Positions 53,917 to 62,855 of a stretch of DNA of 64,000 bases are shown here, in pieces. Positions within the stretch are counted from its first letter, which is position 1. Each line of letters starts with the position of its first letter. Both the position numbers and the translations under genes were made by a program. Source of the stretch: Thiotrichaceae bacterium UBA4486 (GTDB lineage Bacteria > Pseudomonadota > Gammaproteobacteria > Eutrophobiales > Eutrophobiaceae). The notes below the pieces were generated by a model. The model made no database searches. It was given only the letters and a program-made list of their open reading frames with translations, and was not told where the DNA came from. The stretch lies in assembly GCA_002389045.1 (NCBI GenBank), contig DGNS01000009.1:416460-480459 (forward strand), written 5' to 3'.

Positions 53917-53977
53917 TTTGTATCAACCCCCAGGATTTCAAAAGTTTCAGAGATGGTTTCATGCTGACTAACAGCGT

Positions 53978-54931
53978 TCAGGGTGTACTGGCTTCAGCAC
54001 ACACTTCGCTGTCCTTACTATCCTTACTCTTCGTATAATTTTCGATTGCCTGTGACAAAAGATGATATGCGACCAGATCGGTAAGGTTCGCTACTGCCGC
54101 CCATTGTGAGGCGCGATCAAGACCTTTTCGGCCTTCATCATCAACATTACCCTCCAGCACATAACGGACAGCTGCGGTATGCCATTCCTCCAGGCGCTCC
54201 GGAAGGTCAGAAAAGTTTGTCCCTTCCAGTTCGGGAGAGATTCTGTGCATACCGGAAATAACCATGATCTCTTCGGTCACATAAGGCTCCGCCTCTGGTC
54301 GGGATTGCTCTTCGCCGCCTTCGGGACCGCTATGTACTGGTTGATCGAATGGCGGTTCGCCGCGTTTCCACTTGCCAAGTATCGTCTCGCAGCACAGAAA
54401 CCGGTAACGATCACTGCTACTCGTGCGTCCCTCGCGGTAGAGATCCGCAACTGCCAGCAAACCGCCTTGTACAGCTGCTAGCGCAGGCGGCTCGAAGTTC
54501 TGTGCGCTGGGCCAGTGTGGAAGTATTCGCCACCGCGCATTGTGCTTGATGTCTGCGATACGTAGGCCACCTATCGAAAATCCGCGTCCATAGAAGGCAG
54601 ACCAGTAGTTCAGTATATCTGATACCAGTTCGTAACTTCTCTCCACTGCGTGACACGTATTGTTGTCAACGATTTTGCACGCAATCTCTGCCAGGCGTTC
54701 GTCCTCATCGGGGAAATAGCCCACCTGAACGGCAGCACCGTTCTGGTCATAGTGGGTCTGCCATTCTGGTTCCTGCAGCTGCAGTTCGACGGTCCACTCG
54801 CGTGATATCGGATTGCGCAATTGAATTCCGACCAGGATTTCCCTTTGCTGGTCATCGGCCAGCGAATCACGGGCAGCTTCCCGGTCGCCTTCCACTTTCC
54901 ATGAAGTCGGTAATGAATAGGGAAACCACAT
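53978..54931 (-). CDS. mauJ: MauJ-like protein of the methylamine dehydrogenase cluster
   Basis: 317 residues, soluble, no signal peptide or membrane segment. Length, position after the structural genes and a central FSIGGLRIADIKHNARWRI segment suggest MauJ, a protein of unknown function found in several mau clusters; the assignment is mainly positional. The C-terminal quarter is helical and charged. An upstream gap of 291 bases (54932-55222) holds only a doubtful 43-codon frame. Confidence 0.5.
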   Translation of the reverse strand: MWFPYSLPTSWKVEGDREAARDSLADDQQREILVGIQLRNPISREWTVELQLQEPEWQTHYDQNGAAVQVGYFPDEDERLAEIACKIVDNNTCHAVERSYELVSDILNYWSAFYGRGFSIGGLRIADIKHNARWRILPHWPSAQNFEPPALAAVQGGLLAVADLYREGRTSSSDRYRFLCCETILGKWKRGEPPFDQPVHSGPEGGEEQSRPEAEPYVTEEIMVISGMHRISPELEGTNFSDLPERLEEWHTAAVRYVLEGNVDDEGRKGLDRASQWAAVANLTDLVAYHLLSQAIENYTKSKDSKDSEVCAEASTP

Positions 54932-55222
54932 ATACTTCTCCTGTACTCGTTGAACATAGATTTTCTGCCTGCTTCATCTGGCGTATCAGATAACCATATA
55001 TGCGTAAGGCGGCGTTACGGCACCTGCCATTACCTTCCTGCCACGGCAGATTGCTGCCAGTTCTGCAAGATAGAGATTTTCTTCTAGAATTGGCAGTACT
55101 GATTGATATGGAAGCAAAACGGTTTAAATGATACCGACAACAGCACATGCCGTTTGGAGCCTCTGCACTATAAACATCAGTCCATTAGATGGTGCTAACC
55201 TACTGTCTGTCACGTTCACACA

Positions 55223-56191
55223 TCAGTTCGGCATGTGTCCAGCCAGAATCGATGCTGGTTTGTAGTAATTTTCATATACATAAAAAGTGGTAGAAAGCCC
55301 CAGGCGATCAATAATGTAATACTCCATCCATTTCATGTATTGCTGATTCGGCACTTGCCTGTTAGCAAGCTTGAAGTTGCACACGCCAAGTTCCTTGAGC
55401 CCATTTACCTCATCCTTGGACAGGGTGAAGTTCTTTATCCTCTTGACATCGCTTGTCTGACCTAAATTACAGAACCTTTCGGCATGTGCGCGCTGGCAGA
55501 AATTATTTGTCAGTTGTTCCCACAGATCCCAATCGTCTTCCAGACATGCCTTGCTGATAAGCTCATAATGATCTTTTCGTATATTGCATTCCCGGAAGCA
55601 TGTCTCGTTGACCAGAATCTCTACACGCTCCGGACCCAGGTTCTCAATCAACTCATTTATTACCTGCGGTCGGTAATTCAGGTGCGGTGGCAGTACAAAA
55701 ACATCATAGAGGTCGCTGTGCTGATAGTAATACTGCGGCTCCTTATTGAAATGAGTAAGTGAATGAATGAGACGGTATTCTGGATAATGGGTCCTGATAT
55801 AATCGGCCAGGACATGACTGGTAACAATCACGCCGTTTCCGGGCCTGTAACACTGCTCAAGCATCCAGTTGCAGCGCTTGTCGCCAAGGTGCTTCTTTTC
55901 AATAAGCAGGTTACTGAAAACAAGATTGAAGCCTATGCCGCGGCGATTATACTCCTGTACCATCGCCGCGAAAGTCTCCTTGGTCTGTCCCGGCTGGAAT
56001 GCATGAGGCCGGCCTCCTGCCCACTTCATACCGAAGTGATGGTCAAATACAGTGAAGCTGATCCCTTTGACGCCGAGTTCGTCCAGTGCTGTCTTGGCCG
56101 CAGTCACGAACTGAAATCCGGGCGCAGCACCACCTATATTCCAGTGCTCTTGTGTTTGTAATACCGTACCTGAACCACGCTCACTACTCAT
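55223..56191 (-). CDS. TIM-barrel-like, cysteine-containing protein after mauA (unknown function)
   Basis: 322 residues, no signal peptide. Alternating strand and helix segments (GISFTVFDHH, GIGFNLVFSN, NGVIVTSHVLADYI, YDVFVLPPHLNYRPQVINEL, RVEILVNETCFREC) suggest a TIM barrel. The pattern is reminiscent of the U32 group (YegQ, RlhA, UbiU/UbiV), whose members carry a [4Fe-4S] cluster on cysteines near such a strand end. Here the cysteines are 107, 114, 198, 202, 216, 232, 241 and 271, with C198-x3-C202 in NETCFREC. The gene lies directly downstream of mauA, where Paracoccus has amicyanin. A role in TTQ cofactor formation or methylamine metabolism is inference; I do not recognise the family securely. 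Confidence 0.55.
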   Translation of the reverse strand: MSSERGSGTVLQTQEHWNIGGAAPGFQFVTAAKTALDELGVKGISFTVFDHHFGMKWAGGRPHAFQPGQTKETFAAMVQEYNRRGIGFNLVFSNLLIEKKHLGDKRCNWMLEQCYRPGNGVIVTSHVLADYIRTHYPEYRLIHSLTHFNKEPQYYYQHSDLYDVFVLPPHLNYRPQVINELIENLGPERVEILVNETCFRECNIRKDHYELISKACLEDDWDLWEQLTNNFCQRAHAERFCNLGQTSDVKRIKNFTLSKDEVNGLKELGVCNFKLANRQVPNQQYMKWMEYYIIDRLGLSTTFYVYENYYKPASILAGHMPN

Positions 56192-56296
56192 CTTTTTACT
56201 CCACTATAATTACGTCCATACAGCTTATCCCTTCCGGCATCAGACCCGGGTAACAGTAAACACCCGATACGGATACAAAAGGGCGGCCCGGGAATT

Positions 56297-56839
56297 CTAG
56301 CCCTTGCCCACAATCGGCTGCATAGTGCAGTGATAGGAGCTGCCTTCAACACCGAAGCACCAGATGATATCGCTGCTGAATTCCGGTCGATACATGGGCA
56401 GAACCCCCTGAGTGTTGTAACAGCCGCAACGCGGACAAATGGTCTTGCCGCAGCAATCCCGATAGGCGATTAGGTAGGATTCGCCATCATCGGGGTTGAC
56501 ACAGCTGGCCACCCAGGAGCTCGGTGACAGGGTGGTTCCCGGCGGGCAAGCTGTCAGGCCTCCTCCGCAACAGTTACAGATCTGGCCATCCAAGGAACAA
56601 TGCCGCCAATAGTTACACGCGCTCTCGTCAACTGTCTGTGGCGTCCAGCCTTGTTTCTCAATAGCGTGGGCAACATTACCCCCCCCCATTCCACGGCGAT
56701 CCACGGGAAGAAGCGGCAAAAGTGCAGTGCCGCCAGCCACTACGCCCAGACGGGCCAGAAAGCTCCTGCGGGATGTGTGCTGAGCAATTGTGCGGGTAAA
56801 GGACTCGACTATATCATCAAAACGTTCTTTAGATATCAT
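56297..56839 (-). CDS. mauA: Methylamine dehydrogenase light chain (TTQ subunit)
   Basis: 180 residues. A twin-arginine signal (SRRSFLARLGVVAGG, about 23-37) is followed by the cysteine-rich light chain. Trp109 (SSWVASC) and Trp160 (DIIWCFG) are 51 residues apart, exactly as Trp57 and Trp108, which form tryptophan tryptophylquinone in Paracoccus. Asp84 and Asp128 correspond to the TTQ-site Asp32 and Asp76. The C-terminus (YHCTMQPIVGKG) is that of MADH, while the CNCCGGG stretch recalls aromatic amine dehydrogenase; MADH is favoured. TTQ oxidises methylamine to formaldehyde and ammonia in the periplasm. A short stem overlapping the stop codon (56279-56305) may attenuate transcription. Confidence 0.94.
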   Translation of the reverse strand: MISKERFDDIVESFTRTIAQHTSRRSFLARLGVVAGGTALLPLLPVDRRGMGGGNVAHAIEKQGWTPQTVDESACNYWRHCSLDGQICNCCGGGLTACPPGTTLSPSSWVASCVNPDDGESYLIAYRDCCGKTICPRCGCYNTQGVLPMYRPEFSSDIIWCFGVEGSSYHCTMQPIVGKG

Positions 56840-56926
56840 TACAAATTCCTCCTTTTTAATGGTTTGGCGTGGTACATTTTCCGTGAATTTACCGTAAAAA
56901 GTACCTGCCCTTTCGAAAACGGAGAA

Positions 56927-57580
56927 TCATGCCTGCTCGGTACCAACTTTCTTCAACTCCTCCGGGCCGGCGGCATCCCCATGATTATGCTTGTGACGTT
57001 TCATGTATTCCTGGATGGTAGGTATACCCGTGATCTTGGCTTCCACCAGACTTTCCAGATGCTCACGCGTGTTGACCAGACCCTTTGACAATATCTTGCC
57101 ATCACTGGAAAGCAGGATAGCATAAGGTACACGACCGACCTGGAACCGGATCCCTACGTTAGCAGATACAATGTAAGGTATATCACCAAGTTCATGTGTG
57201 CGTAGATATTCCTCATGCTCTTCCCGCGATCCGTCGCTTACAATTACTACATCAAGATGCTCACTCTCAGCCATCAATATGGCGATAGGTAACAACTTGT
57301 TGCACATGGGACAGTTCGGGGCCAGAAACAGGACCAGTAAATCCCGTCCATTCTCCCTAACGCCACCAATTTTTACTTCCTGTCCAGTTGAGAAATCCTC
57401 CAGATCAAATTCAGGAGCATCATCTCCCACTTCCGGTCCCTTGTCAGAAATCACCGCGCCCAGCGGGGCTGATCTCTCGTGTAAAAGTCCAATCTGCCGT
57501 GCCAACGCCATCGTCAGAACTCCCAGAGAAATCACAATGAGCCAGAGCAGCACATTTGATATGATCATGATTTCCACCAT
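56927..57580 (-). CDS. mauD: Methylamine dehydrogenase accessory protein MauD
   Basis: 217 residues: an N-terminal membrane anchor (VLLWLIVISLGVLTMALARQ, about 10-29) and a thioredoxin-like periplasmic domain with the active pair C90-P-M-C93. MauD is needed to form the six disulfides of the light chain. The histidine-rich tail (KRHKHNHGD) is a local feature. It lies 35 bases downstream of mauE and 87 bases before mauA. Confidence 0.93.
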   Translation of the reverse strand: MVEIMIISNVLLWLIVISLGVLTMALARQIGLLHERSAPLGAVISDKGPEVGDDAPEFDLEDFSTGQEVKIGGVRENGRDLLVLFLAPNCPMCNKLLPIAILMAESEHLDVVIVSDGSREEHEEYLRTHELGDIPYIVSANVGIRFQVGRVPYAILLSSDGKILSKGLVNTREHLESLVEAKITGIPTIQEYMKRHKHNHGDAAGPEELKKVGTEQA

Positions 57581-57615
57581 TTATTTCTCCTTCTTTTAGT
57601 ATCAATTTTTTAAAA

Positions 57616-58218
57616 TCAGTTTTGGGTCGAGAATCTATGGTGCTCAAATGCAGGTGTCGCCCCCCGAGCAGCGTGGTACCGGGCTGCTATCGAAAGCCAC
57701 ATAGCAGTTACATAGAGTATCGCCACTGTGATTGCTGTAACTATACCCAGTATACCCAGCAACCATCCCGTACCAGTCCCGAGAGTGGTGGCGGCAGGGG
57801 CGGCGGCAACCCACAGCGCCAATCCGGCCAGAACAATATTCCGCAATACCAGCCACCAGCTCAACGTCTGTTTGAGATCCGAACTCATATGCCCGGATCC
57901 AAAGCATCCACAGTCAATTTCGCGCCGGCCACGGAGGAGGTTAATAGCCACCGCGACTGTAAAAACGCCGAGCAATATCCCTGCGGCCCAACCTGAGTAA
58001 CTACGCGTTGCGGGCGCAATCAAGGCCACCACCACTGCCAATTCCAAGTAAGGGAGGATGTACGCGACGGGCCTTACCAATGTTTCCGGCAACACTCGAA
58101 AGTTGTATACAACCCCCTCGAAGATCTCAAGGGACCGTAACTTGTTTACCGATGCCGCAAGAAATACCACGACCAGTAACGTTACGGAGAATGCTGTCAT
58201 CATCGATTCAATCATCAC
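57616..58218 (-). CDS. mauE: Methylamine dehydrogenase accessory membrane protein MauE
   Basis: 200 residues, four to five membrane helices, DoxX/MauE type, with the conserved IDCGCFG motif (C103, C105) that relays electrons or disulfides to MauD. MauE and MauD are both required for stable light chain in Paracoccus. Located between mauB and mauD as in classical clusters. Confidence 0.92.
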   Translation of the reverse strand: MMIESMMTAFSVTLLVVVFLAASVNKLRSLEIFEGVVYNFRVLPETLVRPVAYILPYLELAVVVALIAPATRSYSGWAAGILLGVFTVAVAINLLRGRREIDCGCFGSGHMSSDLKQTLSWWLVLRNIVLAGLALWVAAAPAATTLGTGTGWLLGILGIVTAITVAILYVTAMWLSIAARYHAARGATPAFEHHRFSTQN

Positions 58219-58289
58219 GCAAACCCTCCTTTCCAGAACCCGGGCACGAAGTCAGACTTTCCCATGGAAATACGTGGGCATGACTACGG

Positions 58290-59531
58290 CTACGGATTTG
58301 TAACCAGCAAGCGCGGCTCGTGGCCCAGTTCACCCTGGTGGGCTATCAGCGCACCCGTTTCTATATCATAAATATCGAGTGATTGGTGATGAGAACTGAG
58401 CGCATACAGGTGTGGCTTGTCAGCCCGATCGACCGCGATATTGGCCGCTTCATGGGACAGGTGCATCTTTTTGACCCGCTTCCCGGTGTTTACGTCATAC
58501 ACCCACACTTCGCCGCTCTCACTCGTGTGCGCCCACTTGGCCCGCTGATCCATCGCCACGAACAGACGGCCACTCTTGGCATGGTAGGCCAGCGGCTGCC
58601 AACCACCCGGCGCCCAATTGTTATCACGCTCATCACCGGTCAGCAGATCCCAGGATTGACCGGCAACCGGCTTGTCACCGGAGAGATCCACCGGATATAC
58701 CTTGCCCCAGAAGGAAACAAGGTACATTTTACCCGTCAACTGATCATATGCCGGGTCGTTATAGGTCGGCTGGTCAACCGGTGGATGGATGGGATCAGAC
58801 GAAACCCGGGAAACTTCCTTGCCGTTCCCGTCATGAGTCACCATTGTTATCGATCCATCCCGGCAGCGTACGGCAAAACGATTGTTACCCGTGGCATAGA
58901 CATACCAACACTGGCTGGTCTCGATAGTATCGAGATACTTCTTTTTCTCAAGGTCAACGATCACCACGCCATTGACGGGCGTAAACTGGTAAGAGTAGAA
59001 GTACCGGCCATCATTGGAAATGGCGGATCCTCCGTTATGCACCATCGCCCCGGACCGGGTATCAGGGATATCTATCACCTCGAGTGGCTTGAGTTCTCTA
59101 GGATCCCATCTAACCACGATATCATCCTTATCCCAGCGGCTATGCATGCTGTAGCGGGTGTCGGCGACATACACCTGGCCATCTTTCGGTGAAGCCTGGG
59201 GCACGGCCAACAAACCGGTATCCATGGTGCCAAGATAATCACCACTCGCACCATCAATAGGTATGACTTTGGTCAGCACGTCGAATGCAGCGGGATCCAC
59301 AACGTACATCCGCCGATCATCAGGTGGCGGCGCCCTGAGTATCTCCGGCGTATCACTCAGTTTGTCGGTTGTCAGAATCGCGGGCATTTTATCTTCGATT
59401 TCCATGACGTCGTCGCCCTTTTCGGCATACACCGGACCAACCGCGACCGCCAACGCGAGGCCGCCCAGCAATGGTGCTGGAAACCAACGTTGCATGGCCT
59501 TCATTAATACATCGCATTTGCATTTATTCAT
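58290..59531 (-). CDS. mauB: Methylamine dehydrogenase heavy chain
   Basis: 413 residues from the ATG at 59531 (GGAGG 8 bases upstream); the open frame to 59600 is not used because it runs through a repeat. A signal peptide (MQRWFPAPLLGGLALAVAVGPVYA) precedes a seven-bladed propeller (RRMYVVDPAAFDVLTKV, DGRYFYSYQFTPVNG, GKVYPVDLSGD, NWAPGGWQPLAYHAKSGRLFVAMDQ). The pattern is between MADH and aromatic amine dehydrogenase heavy chains but follows MADH in PGGWQ and the DQRxxW region. It forms the alpha2beta2 enzyme with MauA. Confidence 0.92.
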   Translation of the reverse strand: MNKCKCDVLMKAMQRWFPAPLLGGLALAVAVGPVYAEKGDDVMEIEDKMPAILTTDKLSDTPEILRAPPPDDRRMYVVDPAAFDVLTKVIPIDGASGDYLGTMDTGLLAVPQASPKDGQVYVADTRYSMHSRWDKDDIVVRWDPRELKPLEVIDIPDTRSGAMVHNGGSAISNDGRYFYSYQFTPVNGVVIVDLEKKKYLDTIETSQCWYVYATGNNRFAVRCRDGSITMVTHDGNGKEVSRVSSDPIHPPVDQPTYNDPAYDQLTGKMYLVSFWGKVYPVDLSGDKPVAGQSWDLLTGDERDNNWAPGGWQPLAYHAKSGRLFVAMDQRAKWAHTSESGEVWVYDVNTGKRVKKMHLSHEAANIAVDRADKPHLYALSSHHQSLDIYDIETGALIAHQGELGHEPRLLVTNP

Positions 59532-59565
59532 GTTTATTTCCTCCTTATAATTAATGCCGGACACT

Positions 59566-59635
59566 AAAGAATTTAATTTATGCCAGGCCCCAGACTGCAA
59601 AAAAAGAATTTAATTTATGCCAAGCCCCAGACTGC
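59566..59635. repeat. 33-base tandem direct repeat at the mauF/mauB junction
   Basis: 59566-59598 and 59603-59635 are identical but for one base, offset by 37. The second copy contains the last codons and stop of mauF; the first repeats that sequence downstream as a silent copy in the mauF-mauB gap. It looks like a recent slippage duplication. Confidence 0.85.
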
Positions 59636-60472
59636 TAACAGACTACCGGTAAACAGCAGGACACCTGCGTCCGCACGCGCGGCTTGCTGATCGTGATTGG
59701 CCATCCAGCGTTGTACCGTCCAGTCCGCCACAGGGAACGCATTGACTATCAGGGGCAGGAAACGCCCCAGGTTCAGACTAAGCACCAGCAGAACCGCAAT
59801 ACCCGCATTGCCACTGAGTACCGCTGCAGCGACAACCAGATACAGAACAGGTGTACGCACGTAAGTCACGAAATTGAGCCCCAGCAGCCAGCCATACAGC
59901 AAACCGGTCTGCCACATCGGCAATTCCATCCGCGCCCGATGCGGTACCTGCGCCCGGCGTTGGGGATAAGGCATGCGTACAAGTCCAGCCTGATGCAGGC
60001 CATAGATCAAACCGATCAGCCCGAGCATGGCGACAATCCAGTCCGAAGTGAATCCCCCGACCGGTATCAGCCATGCGAACAATGCCAGGACTGCAGCCAG
60101 TACCAGACCTCCGGCAACATAACCAACACCATGAGCCAGCAAAGCAGGTATCCACAATGCAACGGAGGAGGCGCTATAAGCGCCAGCCGGACGCAAGAGG
60201 CTCAATGACGAGTAGCCGCAGGGGGACCAAGTGGACAGCACCCCCCCGGCGAATGCAGCCAGGCACAGCAGAGGCAGTATCGGTGCCGTATTACCGACGA
60301 TAATGAATGAGAGACCCGCGATTGATCCCAGACCGACACTGAACAGCAACAGTATCCAATGCTCGTTCAGATGATGCGTCGCCTGAGCAATCGCGCAGTC
60401 CTCTATCCCCACCTGCCCCATATTTTCCTGAGGACCGGGATGCCCGGTGATGGAAGCGAGTGTTTGTGCCAT
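59615..60472 (-). CDS. mauF: Methylamine utilisation membrane protein MauF
   Basis: 285 residues with about six to seven membrane helices and the CcdA/DsbD-like motif STWSPCGYSSLSLLRP (about 80-95), the recognised signature of MauF. MauF is required for methylamine dehydrogenase biogenesis. It is the first gene of the mau operon. Ends with AVWGLA and a TAA inside the repeat. Confidence 0.9.
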   Translation of the reverse strand: MAQTLASITGHPGPQENMGQVGIEDCAIAQATHHLNEHWILLLFSVGLGSIAGLSFIIVGNTAPILPLLCLAAFAGGVLSTWSPCGYSSLSLLRPAGAYSASSVALWIPALLAHGVGYVAGGLVLAAVLALFAWLIPVGGFTSDWIVAMLGLIGLIYGLHQAGLVRMPYPQRRAQVPHRARMELPMWQTGLLYGWLLGLNFVTYVRTPVLYLVVAAAVLSGNAGIAVLLVLSLNLGRFLPLIVNAFPVADWTVQRWMANHDQQAARADAGVLLFTGSLLAVWGLA

Positions 60473-60601
60473 ACAATCCCCCTCAATATGACTTTACTGC
60501 ATTATTGATTGTGGTATTTTTTCTCGTTCGCTTAAGTGGCGCGCGAATTAGAATCGTTCTGAACTAATTACACACCGTTATAAATTATTACACCTATGTT
60601 T

Positions 60602-60629
60602 AGCATAGCCTCACATCCAGTTTTGTCAA
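60602..60629 (-). promoter_or_regulatory. Sigma-70-like promoter of the mau operon
   Basis: On the minus strand TTGACA (60629-60624) and TATGCT (60607-60602) are 16 bases apart, about 130 bases upstream of mauF, in an AT-rich gap that holds no other gene (60473-60756). No mauR regulator gene is next to it. Confidence 0.5.
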
Positions 60630-60756
60630 AATATTTATCAATTTCTAATTTTTCGGTAATACGGATACACATTTTCAAAGTTCTGGTTTGTCCTAAGTTA
60701 AATCAAAAAGATACAGGTTATAGTTATAGCCCCATTTCATTATTAAAGTTATGCCG

Positions 60757-61266
60757 TAACTAATTTACGGGCACTGACTTTTTTGAGGTTTACCTTGTTG
60801 GGGGGCAGATTGTACTGGCTGGTGGTATTGGCGACATGTGCTTTCAGATTAGCGCCATGACGGACCAGATGGGTCCGGCGGCGCAACAGGTCATCTCACA
60901 CGGTGAGACATAGGCCGGCGGGAAATTACCGCCGCGCATGAGTTGGGCTATCTTCAGCGAATCGATACGATTATTTTTGGCCTTGCCGCCATGAATGGCG
61001 TGCATATAAAGCGCATGGCCGAGGATAAAATGAATTCCATGAGCTTGGCTGAAAAATCGGCTACCATACCAGCAATGCATGCATTCGACGCCGACGACCA
61101 AATCGTCCAGCCAGGGTGTGACCCATTTCAGCAAAGCATCAGCCCGGGCGGGACATTCCTGGTGAAGCAGAGTATTGCCCTCCTGGCTCAGAATACAGAC
61201 ATACAAACTTCTTGCATGACGATCAATTCCGCAATAGGCTTTATGTTGATGATTATAAAAATTCAT
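60757..61266 (-). pseudogene. IS110-family transposase N-terminal fragment
   Basis: About 130 codons from 61266 encode the DEDD domain of an IS110-type transposase (YCGIDRHARSLYVCILSQEG, VVGVECMHCWYG, NNRIDSLKIAQLMRGG). At about 60900 the frame shifts and the family sequence goes on in another frame (LLRRRTHLVRHGANLKAHVANTT) before ending at about 60757. The C-terminal catalytic serine domain is absent. Confidence 0.85.
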
Positions 61267-61421
61267 CGGGTCTTCTCATCTTTGGTTTCGTCGCCTTCTG
61301 CGTACCGCATCCGTGGCAAATGGGAAGAAGGCTCAATGAGCATCAACTCTATCTTGGCGACAGAGTGTCAATTGATAGATAAGCAACTTACTCCAGTAAC
61401 ACGGTTAAATTGGAGGCCCCC

Positions 61422-62855
61422 ATGCAAACTGCCCAACACGGTGAACTTGCAAACGCCTGTCGCCCCGCTTTTCTGACGGAAGTCGAGTACTTCATGGCCC
61501 GGCACCGGGATCATCTGGTATGGGTGCATCTAATCATGCTGTTGCTGTTTGCCGGTGTGGTGCTGGTTCCTCTCTTCTTCCCCGCACCCGGAGAGGACGC
61601 AACACCGGCCAACAGCTTTCCCCTGTTCGCAAATTTTCTCCTCTGGGGCATCTGGTTTCCCCTGGTACTTGCGTCCGTTTTGTTGACCGGCCGTAGCTGG
61701 TGCGGGCTGATGTGCCCCATGGGGGCCAGTTCGGAATGGGCCAACCGTATTGGCCCGAGATGGAAGCCGCCGGCCTGGCTTCGCTGGGAGGGCACGCCAG
61801 TGGTGAGTTTCATTCTTGTCACCATATGGGGCCAAACAATCGGCGTCCGCGATTATGCCGACAGCGCTGCCATCGTTTTTGGTTCCCTGATGGTGGCTGC
61901 TGTCGTGATCGGTTTCCTTTATGGGGGTGGTGAAACCGGGCGGCGAAACAGCAAGCGCCCCTGGTGTCGGCATATGTGTCCTGTTGGTCTCCTGCTCGGG
62001 ATATTTTCACGGCTGGGCGCCGTGCAATTCGTTCCCAAACAACCCCGGGCCGGCGGGGATGCCCTGACGGCCAAGGGCATCTGTCCCACCTTCATCGATA
62101 TTCCACGCAAAACAGAATCCCGGCACTGCATTGAATGCTCCCGCTGCGTGAACCCCAATGCCAAAGGCGGACTGTTTATTCAGGGCCGTCGTCCCGGCAT
62201 GGAAGTGGCGAATATCCGGGATTTCAACCCCAATGCGACGGAAGTCTGGTTCCTTTTCCTGGGCAGCGGCACGGCCCTGGGCGGATTCCTCTGGCTGGTC
62301 CTGCCGTTATACATCCACCTGCGGGACCTCGTGGGTGCCTGGATGATCGATCATGAGTACTACTGGATCGGAAGCTCGGGGCCGATGTGGCTGATGAGCG
62401 TTCATCCCGAGCAAAGAGAGGTCTTCTATTGGCTGGACTTTTTCACTATCAGCGGTTTCATGCTGGCGGTAGCCATGATCTTCGCAGCACTGCTGGGAGG
62501 CACCACGGCCGCAACCGCCTGGCTGGCCGGACGAACCGGTGGCGATCGCACTTTCGGTGAAAGATTCGTAGAACTTGGATATCAGTTTGCCCCCGTGGCC
62601 ATGGCCTCCTTGCTGGCAGGCCTGGGCGGTGAGCTGTTCTCGGGCGCGGTAAAACTGGGTAGTCCCTCCTGGCTCATGGAAAACCTGAAGGCCGGACTCC
62701 TGCTGGCAGGGCTGGTCTGGAGTCTTTTTCTGGCATACCGCATCCTGGCCCGGCAGGGAGTGGTATGGAAACGGCGCTGGCTGCCCATGATCCCTGGTGC
62801 CGCCGGAAGTCTGGCCGTGGTATTGGCCTGGTGGCTCGCTATTTTCGGCACCTGA
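61422..62855 (+). CDS. Membrane-bound 4Fe-4S polyferredoxin (NapH/MauN/CcoG-like)
   Basis: 477 residues from the ATG at 61422, which has GGAGG 5 bases upstream (a TTG at 61410 is less likely). Nine or more membrane helices. Twin SWCGLMCPMG and PWCRHMCPVG motifs are typical of NapH/YccM proteins, and a ferredoxin segment reads CIECSRCVNPNAKGG (about 232-246). Such proteins pass electrons through the membrane; relatives occur in P19/Tp34 iron-uptake loci and as MauN in mau clusters. The following gene favours metal uptake. The last bases are copied at 63748. Confidence 0.8.
   Translation: MQTAQHGELANACRPAFLTEVEYFMARHRDHLVWVHLIMLLLFAGVVLVPLFFPAPGEDATPANSFPLFANFLLWGIWFPLVLASVLLTGRSWCGLMCPMGASSEWANRIGPRWKPPAWLRWEGTPVVSFILVTIWGQTIGVRDYADSAAIVFGSLMVAAVVIGFLYGGGETGRRNSKRPWCRHMCPVGLLLGIFSRLGAVQFVPKQPRAGGDALTAKGICPTFIDIPRKTESRHCIECSRCVNPNAKGGLFIQGRRPGMEVANIRDFNPNATEVWFLFLGSGTALGGFLWLVLPLYIHLRDLVGAWMIDHEYYWIGSSGPMWLMSVHPEQREVFYWLDFFTISGFMLAVAMIFAALLGGTTAATAWLAGRTGGDRTFGERFVELGYQFAPVAMASLLAGLGGELFSGAVKLGSPSWLMENLKAGLLLAGLVWSLFLAYRILARQGVVWKRRWLPMIPGAAGSLAVVLAWWLAIFGT

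Noticed and set aside
54986..55117. Minus-strand 43-codon frame with protein-like composition (PILEENLYLAELAAICRGRK) upstream of the MauJ-like gene.
   Set aside because: It starts at TTG without a ribosome site, has an in-frame stop just upstream and no recognised family. It may be a remnant but cannot be supported as a gene.
58383..59192. Plus-strand ORF of 269 codons inside mauB.
   Set aside because: Fully antisense to a well-conserved gene with no homologous motifs; a by-product of codon bias.
56297..59531. Aromatic amine dehydrogenase (aauBA) instead of methylamine dehydrogenase.
   Set aside because: Light-chain C-terminus and Trp/Asp spacing follow MADH, and all neighbours handle methylamines. 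Some AADH-like stretches keep it an open minor alternative.
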